DNA of 64,000 bases, from assembly GCA_930986645.1 (NCBI GenBank), contig CAKNJS010000010.1:1-64000 (forward strand). The letters are read 5' to 3'. The notes under the pieces were generated by a model. The model saw nothing but the letters and a program-made list of their open reading frames with translations. It did not search any database and had not been told where the DNA came from. This document shows, piece by piece, positions 44,799-52,372 of the stretch. This DNA is from an uncultured Lachnoclostridium sp. (GTDB taxonomy: Bacteria > Bacillota > Clostridia > Lachnospirales > Lachnospiraceae). The position numbers and the translations under genes were made by a program. The first letter of the stretch is position 1. Every line of letters begins with the position of its first letter.

Positions 44799-45592
44799 TG
44801 CTCATCCACCTCCTCTTTGAGTCCCAGCGCCTCTGCCAGAAGTTCTGTAAAGTAGTAAACCGGCAGGTTGCCGCCGTTATTCTTGTTCAGATTATACATG
44901 CACAGCGGACAGGCTGTGATCAGCATATCAGCGCCGAATCCTGCTGCACTCTCCTCAATCTTGCGGCACATGTTTTTGGACATATCTTCTTCTTTCAGTG
45001 ATATGTATCCGCCGCAGCATTCATTTCTGTACGGATAAATTACCGGTTCAGCTCCGATGGCACGGATAAAGTCCTCCATGATCGTCGGATTCTCCGGATC
45101 ATCAAATGCCATCAATTTGCCCGGACGCAGAAGCAGGCATCCATAATATGCGCCGATTTTTTTGCCTGTAAGCGGTTTTACAACTTTTTTCTTCAGCTCG
45201 TCAAATCCCACGCGGTCACGGAGCACCTCCAGATAATGAAGTACTGTCGTCTCTCCGGCGTAAGGCTCATCGAGTTTCATATAGTTGTTCGCTCTTGTAC
45301 GGATATCATCGACATTTTTCATGTCATCATTTACCCTTTTAATCACATGATGGCAGGCTGAACAGACTGTGACCAGATCCTGTCCGTGCTCTTTTGCGTC
45401 ATTGAGTGCACGTACAGAAGCCAGCTTTGTAGCAATCTCATCTGTTCCCAGCGGATAAACGCCGCCGCAGCACTGCCACTCGCTGATTTCTTCCAGCTCG
45501 AAGCCCAAAGCCTCAGCGGATACTCTGGCATAGTGATCCAGATCCACTGCCTTGTTCTTCAGAGTACAGCCGGGGAAATAGCTGTATTTCAT
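44795..45592 (-). CDS. hdrB: HdrB-like CCG-domain subunit
   Basis: 265 residues from the ATG after GGAGG (8 nt). Two CCG modules are visible: SEWQCCGGVYP near 40 with CSACHHVIK near 76, and RNECCGGYISL near 190 with CPLCMYNLNK near 229. In methanogens these bind two non-cubane 4Fe-4S clusters that reduce the heterodisulfide. Here no thiol cofactor genes are nearby and a soluble FrdAB is encoded downstream, so HdrB may instead hand electrons to FrdB. A GC-rich hairpin sits just upstream of the ribosome site. Confidence 0.88.
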   Translation of the reverse strand: MKYSYFPGCTLKNKAVDLDHYARVSAEALGFELEEISEWQCCGGVYPLGTDEIATKLASVRALNDAKEHGQDLVTVCSACHHVIKRVNDDMKNVDDIRTRANNYMKLDEPYAGETTVLHYLEVLRDRVGFDELKKKVVKPLTGKKIGAYYGCLLLRPGKLMAFDDPENPTIMEDFIRAIGAEPVIYPYRNECCGGYISLKEEDMSKNMCRKIEESAAGFGADMLITACPLCMYNLNKNNGGNLPVYYFTELLAEALGLKEEVDEQ

Positions 45593-45615
45593 AGTGTTTA
45601 CCTCCTTGTCTGTCA

Positions 45616-45634
45616 GGCGGGCATCAGACCCGCC
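45616..45634 (-). other. Intercistronic hairpin before hdrB
   Basis: GGCGGG (45616-45621) and CCCGCC (45629-45634) form a 6-bp GC stem with a 7-nt loop, about 24-42 bases upstream of the hdrB ATG in the 100-bp mdh-hdrB gap. No U tract follows, so it is a likelier mRNA processing or stability element than a terminator. It could set the ratio of mdh to Hdr/Flx/Frd expression. Confidence 0.5.
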
Positions 45635-45692
45635 CCGTTGCCGAATCATCTTTCTGCCTTTTACCAGCAGAATAAATAACCCCGGATCAAAA

Positions 45693-46640
45693 TTAGATGT
45701 CTAACTGAGCGATTACTTCTTTCAGCTTATTTGCGCTTGACTGAAGCTTCTCAATCTCTTCGTCTGTCAAATGCATCGGAACCTTGCCCTGTACTCCGTT
45801 CGGTCCGACAAGTGAAAGAACGCTTAAGCATACGTCGTCAACGCCGTATTCGCCGTGCATCATAGAAGATACCGTTGCGACAGAGTCAGAAGCTGCGAGT
45901 ATCAGGTTGCACAGCTCTACAACAGAAACAGCTACTGCATAGAATGTAGCTCCTTTCTTTGCGATAACCTGTCCGCCTGATTTGTGCACATATTCTTCCA
46001 TTCCCGGTTTGTCAAGCTCTTCCAGATCTGCTCCGAGAGCTTTCATTTCTTTATAATAGTCGTCGATCGGCATGCTTGCAATGTTGGCTCCTGACCACGG
46101 AACAAAGGAAGAATCGCCGTGCTCGCCGTATACATAGGCATGGATATTCTTCTGTGCTACTTTGAAATGTCTGGACAGTCCGTAGCGGAGACGCGCTGTA
46201 TCAAGAAGTGTACCGGAACCGATGATCTGATTCTCCGGAAGTCCTGAGATTTTTGTAAATACATATGTCAGAATGTCAACCGGGTTGCTTACAATGATGT
46301 ATTTTGCATCCGGCGCTGCTTTTACGATTTCCGGTGTGATAGATTTGATGATATTGACATTTGTCTGTGCGAGCTCGATTCTTGTCTGGCCCGGCTTACG
46401 TGCGATACCGGATGTGATAATAACGATATCTGATCCTTTTGCATCCTCGTAATCGCCTGCAACGATGGAAATCGGGCTTCTGAAACATGTGCCCTGCTCA
46501 ATATCCATTACTTCGCCTTCTACCTTATCCTTATTAATGTCGATCATAACGATCTCAGATGCGAAGTCCTCGTAGGACAGTTTGTACGCAATTGTAGCTC
46601 CGACACTTCCGGCGCCGATGATAGTAATTTTGCTGCTCAT
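45693..46640 (-). CDS. mdh: LDH-fold malate dehydrogenase
   Basis: 315 residues of the lactate/malate dehydrogenase family. The NAD motif GAGSVGATIAY at 9-19 and acidic D34 after the second strand indicate NAD(H). The substrate loop reads ARKPGQTR with R81 at the position that is Gln in lactate dehydrogenase; Arg there binds the second carboxylate of oxaloacetate. The rest (GEHGDSSFVPWS) looks LDH-like, as in the clostridial malate dehydrogenases with an RKPGETR loop. Context with fumarase and fumarate reductase supports malate. First gene of the operon, with GAGGAG before the ATG. Confidence 0.8.
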   Translation of the reverse strand: MSSKITIIGAGSVGATIAYKLSYEDFASEIVMIDINKDKVEGEVMDIEQGTCFRSPISIVAGDYEDAKGSDIVIITSGIARKPGQTRIELAQTNVNIIKSITPEIVKAAPDAKYIIVSNPVDILTYVFTKISGLPENQIIGSGTLLDTARLRYGLSRHFKVAQKNIHAYVYGEHGDSSFVPWSGANIASMPIDDYYKEMKALGADLEELDKPGMEEYVHKSGGQVIAKKGATFYAVAVSVVELCNLILAASDSVATVSSMMHGEYGVDDVCLSVLSLVGPNGVQGKVPMHLTDEEIEKLQSSANKLKEVIAQLDI

Positions 46641-46675
46641 AGTTTCTCCTCTGCCTTTCTTTAAAATTTTTCAGG

Positions 46676-46796
46676 AAATAAAAAAAGAAATCATGATTAG
46701 TGACCTCGTTGTCATTGTAGCTTTCAACCTAGTTTTTATCTAACACGTAATTCTACATCGGTTTGTGACTCCTCGTTTCATTAATCAGATTTCGCT
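46676..46796 (-). ncRNA. Structured leader of the mdh-hdr-flx-frd-fum operon (candidate attenuator)
   Basis: The transcript should start near 46796. Its first bases GAAATCTGATTA (46793-46782) can pair with TAATCATGATTTC (46699-46687). Seven U residues (46686-46680) follow immediately, which is terminator-like. The enclosed roughly 80 nt holds an AUGUAG/CUACAAU helix and a direct repeat AACGAGG-(AG)-TCAC. The end of this structure lies about 40 nt before the mdh ATG. It matches no riboswitch class I recognise, and T-box landmarks are absent. Confidence 0.5.
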
Positions 46797-46802
46797 TTTT
46801 TC

Positions 46803-46831
46803 ATCATATCACATTGTTAATAATTTGACAA
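46803..46831 (-). promoter_or_regulatory. Promoter of the mdh operon
   Basis: On the minus strand, TTGTCA (46826-46831), 17 bp, TATGAT (46803-46808), each 5/6 to consensus, with a TG two bases before the -10. The -35 box lies inside the Rex-type operator. Confidence 0.85.
46814..46831. promoter_or_regulatory. Rex-type NADH-responsive operator
   Basis: TTGTTAATAATTTGACAA is an inverted repeat that matches the clostridial Rex consensus TTGTTAA-N4-TTAACAA at 13 of 14 fixed positions. It covers the -35 box and spacer of the mdh promoter, the position expected for repression. Rex leaves DNA when NADH is high, which fits an operon that disposes of NADH by making succinate. The rex gene itself is not in this window. 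Confidence 0.75.
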
Positions 46832-46899
46832 CATATGTTTTCTATATTTTTCAGTTTTCAGTTCAGCCATCTGTCATGGTATTCTCACTTTGCCGGTTA

Positions 46900-49029
46900 T
46901 TATAAGCTCTGTGCTGCTTCCTGTCCGGAAGGCGCTGCAGGCGAAATGTTAATTCTGTGTACCCTGCTTTCTTCCAGATACTCCGTCATTTCGGGATGTT
47001 CCTTCAGAAGTTTTTTACGAAGTTTCTTTCTCCGATTATCGATAAGACCGGCGATACGCTCTTTCTCTCTGATCAGCTGTTCCGGGAACTCGCCGATATG
47101 ACCTTCGATAGAACGGAGAAGAAGATCTTCATCCAGATTTCCCAAAAATCCCCATGAGCTCACCAGCTTGTCAACGCCTTCTTCTGACAGCTTCACCACA
47201 TCATCCATGGTCCTGATCAGACTGATCACATAAAGAGCTCTTTTCTCAATTTCTTTTTCAGAGTCTTTCCCAAATGCCCACACAAATTCCTCGAGTGTAT
47301 TTTCCTCTCCCTGCGGATTTGCACGATTGCCAAGTCTCTCCAGTCTGACGGCATCTTCTTTTGGCATATCCAGTCTGCAGGGCACTTCAATACCTGCATC
47401 TCTCAGGGCAGCGAGGATTGTGCGCCTCACTCTTCCATCATCTATCAGATGACCGATGCCGAGATGCCTCATTTGTGCGTTGATCAAATCTGTATGACCT
47501 GTGATATAGAAACGGATTCCTCTCTTTTCCAGACTGGCGGAAAGCATCTCGACAGCATCTGCCGCGGTAAAATCAATACTGTTAACTGCTTCCGCATCTA
47601 TGATCACTGCTTTTGTATCATCTCTTACTGCATTTTCGATATCACTCTGCAGTATTTTGATATTTGCGAAAAACATATCCTCACTGAAGCGATAGATAAT
47701 CACATTTTGAATCGGATAAGCAAAACGGTTTTTATCCAGATCATAATACCCTGATTTCCCCGGAACCATTCCACGGAATGCTCTCGGCGGATTAGTGGCT
47801 TTGAGAATCATTGCAACAAAGGAAAGGATAATACCGATCAGGACACCGTAAATCGTCCCCAGACACAGCACACCGACTCCCGCTGCAATAAAGATATAAA
47901 ACTCCGATTTGCTCACTTTAAAGAGGCGTACCGCAAGATGTGCCTCCACCACATTGAGAAGTGCGGAAATCACGATCGCCGTCAGTACCGGGACCGGCAG
48001 ATAACCGATAAATCCGGTTGCTGACAGAAGGATTACCGCCATTACAAATGCCGCAACAACAGAGACAGCCTGAGTCCTTCCTCCATACTGCTCATTCATA
48101 GATGTACGGGAAATACTTCCGTTTGCCGGACAGCATCCTGATGCCGCTGCCGCCAGATTTCCCGCTGCACATGCAAGAATTTCCCGACGTATGTTCAGCT
48201 TATATCCATTCTTTACGGCAAAGCTGTTCTCTGCCAGCAGCGTCTCTGCCATAACTACAACCGCCACCATAAGACCTCTGCCGGCAGCATGTGTCAAATC
48301 CACGCGGTGGAATTGCGGTACGAATAACTTTGGAAGACCGGGCTCTACAGATGATAAAAGAATCACGCCTTTCTCGTCCACATGAAAAAAGACTGTTGCA
48401 AGGACACCAAGCACCATAATAAGAATCGCCATCGGAAATCTTGGAATATATTTCTTTGCAAGGATGAGGATCACTAAAGCTCCCGCTCCCATGGCAAGCG
48501 ACAGCCAGTTTATGTATGGAAGAGAATTCCAGATATGTTTTGCCAGTTCCAGAATTTCCCCCCGCCCCGCAGGGCTTCCCATTAATTTCGGCACCTGCAT
48601 CAGAATGATCGTAACAGCGATGCCGCTGATAAAACCTCCCATAACCGGCGTAGAGATGAAGTCTACAATCTTGTCCGCCCTCAGGAAATAAAACAAAATC
48701 AGCCACAGGCCGGTGAAAAGCGCGACCATTGGAATATAAAGCATAGCCTGCTCCGATTCGCTCACAAATCCGTGCGCTGCGATTGCACCGCCTACGATCG
48801 CGGCAGGAGTCGCATCCACTCCAAATACAAATTGCCTTGAAGTTGAAAACAGTGCAAAGAACAGAATTGGGAGCACCGATCCGTACAGGCCGTACACGGC
48901 AGGCAGGCCTGCGATCTGTGTATATCACATAGCAATCGGGATCGATACTGCTGCGATAATGATCCCTGAAAAGATATCTTTCGGAAGATACTCCAATTTA
49001 TAGTCTCTCAGTGTTGGAAATAATCTCAT
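46900..49029 (-). pseudogene. SulP family anion permease with STAS domain, interrupted by an in-frame TGA
   Basis: From the ATG at 49029 (AGGAG upstream) the frame encodes MRLFPTLRDYKLEYLPKDIF and the start of the first SulP helix. Codon 35 is TGA (48925-48927), exactly where relatives have Gly in AMGYAQIAGLPAVYG. The frame then continues uninterrupted to 46900, with the rest of the permease, a STAS domain (KAVIIDAEAVNSIDFTAAD) and a further acidic, helical tail of about 130 residues. One base change (GGA to TGA) explains it. Initiation inside, at the GTG at 48897, would lose helix 1. Substrate could be sulfate, bicarbonate or a dicarboxylate. Confidence 0.8.
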
Positions 49030-49104
49030 AAACTTTCTCTCCTGTCCTTTGTCTATCTATCAGCTTTATCTTCTGCATATCCGCACTTTTTTATCCACAC
49101 TCTT

Positions 49105-49785
49105 TCACTGAGGCGCCATGCCCAGCTTTTCTCTTACTTCCGTCATCCTTGCGCGGAACTCCTCATAGAACCCGATGTCATCCTGAGACATATAGGGGGC
49201 TTCGTAAAATCTGCGGAGTACATATAGTGTCAGGATTCTTTTGTTATCATCATTTAATGTTTCCAGTTCATTCTCACATACATTTAGGAAATCGTGCCAC
49301 TCCATGATATAACTCTCATAGGCTTTCAGATTCGGGATGCCGAGCCACTTTTTAATCTTGACTTTTCCCCGGTCTTTCCTTGAGCACTCATGAATCTGGA
49401 TAAAATACTTAAATCCTTTTTCCTCATAATATCTTCCAAGAGGAAACAGGCGGCAAAGGCCCGGCCTGCAGCTGTGTATCGAGCACCGGTCATCATCATC
49501 GAGAAACGGACAGGCATCTTTTTGTACATTCATCTTCAAATTTGGCAGGATCATGCCGTCCACAACTCCGAGCTCGATGCAGTTTTCTTCCAGCAGCGCC
49601 GGGAAATCTTTTTTTATTCCTCTGTACAGCCGCCAGATATCCATCGGATCAAGGATGATCGAACTCCCCATTCCCCGGCAGCAGTCCGAACATCCTTTAC
49701 AGTCATGGCAGTCTGCTTTCACCATATCCCCGGAAGAATAAAGCCTGCCGTCGGATATTTCTTTTATATCTACGTTGCGCTTCAT
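49105..49785 (-). CDS. YkgJ-family cysteine-cluster protein
   Basis: 226 residues from the ATG at 49785 (AGGAG 10 nt upstream). The N-terminal cluster DCHDCKGCSDCCRGMGSSI near 26-44, with later CPFLDDDDRCSIHSCRPGLCRLFP near 92-115, is the pattern of the zinc- or iron-chelating CxxCxxCC family. Function is unknown; a metal-binding or cluster-related role is likely. It stands alone between the SulP gene and galE with no operon partner. Confidence 0.8.
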   Translation of the reverse strand: MKRNVDIKEISDGRLYSSGDMVKADCHDCKGCSDCCRGMGSSIILDPMDIWRLYRGIKKDFPALLEENCIELGVVDGMILPNLKMNVQKDACPFLDDDDRCSIHSCRPGLCRLFPLGRYYEEKGFKYFIQIHECSRKDRGKVKIKKWLGIPNLKAYESYIMEWHDFLNVCENELETLNDDNKRILTLYVLRRFYEAPYMSQDDIGFYEEFRARMTEVREKLGMAPQ

Positions 49786-50003
49786 ATAAAATTTTCTCCT
49801 GTCTCTCATCTATATGTAGATACACATAACGGATAAACTTTCTTGTCCTGTCATGCATATATTTTTTATTATATATCATCCAGCAGTCATGTTCTATGTT
49901 TTTTCTCATACTCGGCCATTCTTTTCCAAAATCAGCGTTTTTTTACTGTTTCAGACTAATTTTCAGTCGGGACCGCGAATACACTTTCAGAACATCTTCA
50001 GTC

Positions 50004-50050
50004 AAAAAATCCGGGAAATGCCTGAATTACTCATGCTATTTCCCGGATTT
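50004..50050 (-). terminator. Intrinsic terminator after galE
   Basis: On the minus strand, AAATCCGGGAAAT (50050-50038) pairs perfectly with ATTTCCCGGATTT (50019-50007), a 13-bp stem with an 18-nt loop, and the T run 50009-50004 follows. Confidence 0.92.
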
Positions 50051-50079
50051 CTGTTACTCATATCCGTTATAGGGCTTTA

Positions 50080-51096
50080 TTAATCATTATATCCGTTCGG
50101 GTTCTGGCTCTGCCATCTCCATGAATCTTCACACATCTCGTCAAGTCCCCGCTCTGCAACCCAGTTCAGCTCATTCTTTGCTTTTGTTGCATCGCAGTAG
50201 CATGTAGCAATATCTCCCGCACGGCGAGGTTTGATCTCGTAGGGGATTTCCTTGCCACAGGCTTTCTCAAATGCCTTAACCATATCAAGGACTGAATATC
50301 CGTTGCCTGTTCCCAGATTGTAGACAGACACTCCTGCTTTTTCTTTCAGTTTTTCAACTGCGCGCACATGTCCGATGGCAAGATCTACTACATGGATATA
50401 ATCGCGCACTCCTGTTCCGTCCGGTGTGTCGTAGTCGTTGCCGAATACACCGAGACATTTCAGTTTGCCGATAGCAACCTGTGTAATGTAAGGCATCAGG
50501 TTATTCGGGATACCTTTCGGATCCTCGCCGATCAGTCCGCTCTTATGTGCGCCGATCGGGTTGAAATATCTCAGAAGGACAACATTCCACTCCGGATCAG
50601 CCGTATGCAGGTCAGTCAGAATCTGCTCCAGCATCCATTTCGTCCATCCATACGGGTTTGTACAGGTTCCCTTCGGGCATTCCTCTGTGATCGGGATAAA
50701 TGCCGGGTCGCCGTATACCGTTGCGGAAGAACTGAAGATGATGTTCTTCACACCGTGGTTTCTCATGACATCGCAGAGTGTGAGCGTTCCGCCGATATTG
50801 TTCTCATAATATTCGAGCGGTTTCTGTACGGACTCGCCTACAGCCTTAAGTCCTGCAAAATGAATCACGGATTCGATTTCTTCTTTGTCGAAAACCTCAT
50901 TCATTGCCTCTCTGTCACGGATATCCGCTTTATAAAATTTCAGATCCTTTCCTGTGATCTGTTTTACTCTGTCCAGAGCTTTCTCAGAAGCATTGTACAG
51001 ATTATCTGCTACAACAACATCATAGCCTGCATTTAACAATTCCACACAAGTATGGCTTCCGATAAATCCGGCTCCTCCGGTTACTAAAATAGACAT
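50080..51096 (-). CDS. galE: UDP-glucose 4-epimerase
   Basis: Completes the Leloir pathway by interconverting UDP-galactose and UDP-glucose. 338 residues from the ATG after GGAGG. The NAD motif [11 protein letters not shown] is at residues 6-16, catalytic S in SSSATVYG near 122, and YxxxK as YGWTK near 148. A short-chain dehydrogenase of this type may also epimerise UDP-GlcNAc. Monocistronic, with promoter and terminator both visible, and far from galKT. Confidence 0.96.
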   Translation of the reverse strand: MSILVTGGAGFIGSHTCVELLNAGYDVVVADNLYNASEKALDRVKQITGKDLKFYKADIRDREAMNEVFDKEEIESVIHFAGLKAVGESVQKPLEYYENNIGGTLTLCDVMRNHGVKNIIFSSSATVYGDPAFIPITEECPKGTCTNPYGWTKWMLEQILTDLHTADPEWNVVLLRYFNPIGAHKSGLIGEDPKGIPNNLMPYITQVAIGKLKCLGVFGNDYDTPDGTGVRDYIHVVDLAIGHVRAVEKLKEKAGVSVYNLGTGNGYSVLDMVKAFEKACGKEIPYEIKPRRAGDIATCYCDATKAKNELNWVAERGLDEMCEDSWRWQSQNPNGYND

Positions 51097-51151
51097 GATC
51101 GTTTCCTCCTTAAGATAAGACTGCAAATTATGTTTTCCTGTTTACGTGCCC

Positions 51152-51157
51152 AGTATA
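51152..51157 (-). promoter_or_regulatory. Extended -10 promoter of galE
   Basis: On the minus strand, TGcTATACT with TATACT at 51152-51157. The -35 region is weak (AAGAAA at 17 bp). The expected transcript starts about 50 bases before galE. Confidence 0.55.
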
Positions 51158-51203
51158 GCACATACCGCGGGATATTTCTTTATAATTTTAAATCATCTTT
51201 TGG

Positions 51204-51240
51204 TAAAAATGTTGCATGCCGCTGTTTCCACAGCAGCATG
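51204..51240 (-). terminator. Terminator after the sugar nucleotidyltransferase
   Basis: On the minus strand, CATGCTGCTGT (51240-51230) pairs with ACAGCGGCATG (51225-51215) through a GGAA tetraloop, an 11-bp stem with one G-U pair. CAACATTTTTACC follows. Confidence 0.9.
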
Positions 51241-51252
51241 TATGTCACCATA

Positions 51253-52170
51253 TCACCATAATTTTTCAGGATAGAGTCCCGCATCTTTCAGTGACTGGAT
51301 CGCAGCTTCCACTGCCGGCTTATCTTCTTTGTACGTAACACCATACCATTTGTCCTCTGACTCCAGCACAGCCACAGCTGCTTTATTCTCTGCCAGAAGG
51401 GTGCTCACTACCGCCGGAAGATAGTACTCACATTTTAACGGATTTTCTTTCAGTCCTTTTTCGAGGAATTCCGGAAATCCTTTTTTGATCTCATCCAGCA
51501 TACTGCGCGTAAATCCCCACATATTCATTGAAACGAGTGTATCGCCGTCAATAGAATTCCATGTTTCTCCATCGTCTTCAGAGTAGGCGGTTCCCCCGTC
51601 TCTCTTCTCGATTCTGGTCCGCTCGGTCACACTGACAAGCTCCTTATTTTCGTTCAGTTCACAGACGCCGCGGGAGACATATCCATTGTCTGTCACTGTA
51701 TTTTTCAGCCGGTACCCTACCATTGTATAGCGGTATTTTTCATCGTCTTCATGAGTAGTGAGATATTCATAAATGACTTTAAAAGCATGCCGTCCGTAAT
51801 AATCATCCGCATTGATCACAGCGAACGGCCCGTCTATCTCATCAATGGCACTTAATACTGCATGGGCAGTTCCCCACGGTTTCACACGTCCCTCCGGAAC
51901 GGCAAATCCTGCCGGAATATTATTAATATCCTGATAAGCATATGCGACTTCCATAGACTTCTCGATCCGGTTTCCGATCGCCTCTCTGAAATCATTTTCA
52001 TTTTCTTTCTTAATAATAAATACGACTTTCTCAAATCCCGCCTGCTTTGCATCATAGATAGAAAAATCCATAATGATCTGCCCTTCTTTATCTACAGGAT
52101 CGATCTGTTTTAGACCGCCGTATCTGCTTCCCATACCTGCTGCCATTATGACAAGAACCGGTTTCTTCAT
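51253..52170 (-). CDS. Sugar-phosphate nucleotidyltransferase family protein
   Basis: 305 residues. The NTP-binding loop VIMAAGMGSRYGGLKQIDPV near residue 7, AVINADDYYG near 117 (metal site), and WGTAHAVLSA near 99 place it with glucose-1-phosphate nucleotidyltransferases. The exact sugar and nucleotide are unclear; in Clostridia this group appears with hexosamine and galactose genes. It is upstream of galE but has its own promoter and a strong terminator between. GGAGG lies 11 nt before the ATG. Confidence 0.82.
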   Translation of the reverse strand: MKKPVLVIMAAGMGSRYGGLKQIDPVDKEGQIIMDFSIYDAKQAGFEKVVFIIKKENENDFREAIGNRIEKSMEVAYAYQDINNIPAGFAVPEGRVKPWGTAHAVLSAIDEIDGPFAVINADDYYGRHAFKVIYEYLTTHEDDEKYRYTMVGYRLKNTVTDNGYVSRGVCELNENKELVSVTERTRIEKRDGGTAYSEDDGETWNSIDGDTLVSMNMWGFTRSMLDEIKKGFPEFLEKGLKENPLKCEYYLPAVVSTLLAENKAAVAVLESEDKWYGVTYKEDKPAVEAAIQSLKDAGLYPEKLW

Positions 52171-52200
52171 ATCAATGTTCTCCTCCTGATCATTTATGTC

Positions 52201-52221
52201 TTTGGAATATCTGATTCCAAA
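52201..52221. promoter_or_regulatory. 21-bp palindrome at the nucleotidyltransferase transcription start
   Basis: TTTGGAAT and ATTCCAAA, 8-bp perfect arms around ATCTG, lie directly downstream of the -10 box (52226-52231) and cover the expected start site. The position suits an operator for a repressor; no family was recognised. Confidence 0.5.
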
Positions 52222-52225
52222 AGTT

Positions 52226-52254
52226 ATTTTAATCTATAAGGCAGGGAAAATCAA
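52226..52254 (-). promoter_or_regulatory. Promoter of the nucleotidyltransferase gene
   Basis: On the minus strand, TTGATT (52249-52254), 17 bp, TAAAAT (52226-52231). Confidence 0.6.
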
Positions 52255-52296
52255 TTATCTGCTCCTGTCATTATTCTTAAGAAATTACATATACTC

Positions 52297-52325
52297 TTGA
52301 AAATAGCTGTAAAACATAGTATAAG
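52297..52325 (+). promoter_or_regulatory. Promoter of the second DUF368 gene
   Basis: TTGAAA (52297-52302), 17 bp, TATAAG (52320-52325), each 5/6 to consensus. Transcript start near 52332, about 40 bases before the chosen ATG. Confidence 0.7.
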
Positions 52326-52372
52326 TAAATATGTTTTTGAAATCAGAAAGCAGTGAAAGGATCAATGAACAT

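Noticed and set aside
42414-45592. Methanogenesis-type heterodisulfide reductase function
   Set aside because: Hdr subunits are present, but the bacterial context, the NADH module and adjacent frdAB argue against CoM-CoB heterodisulfide as substrate.
46641-46796. T-box leader upstream of mdh
   Set aside because: The conserved T-box sequence block and specifier layout are absent, and the downstream genes are not amino-acid related.
48925-48927. Selenocysteine reading of the TGA in SulP
   Set aside because: Relatives have Gly, not Cys or Sec, at this site, SulP proteins are not selenoproteins, and no SECIS-like hairpin was seen just downstream.
48200-48928. 242-codon alternative frame across the SulP gene start
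   Set aside because: Frame-shifted shadow; its sequence carries no SulP motif, whereas the frame interrupted by TGA does.
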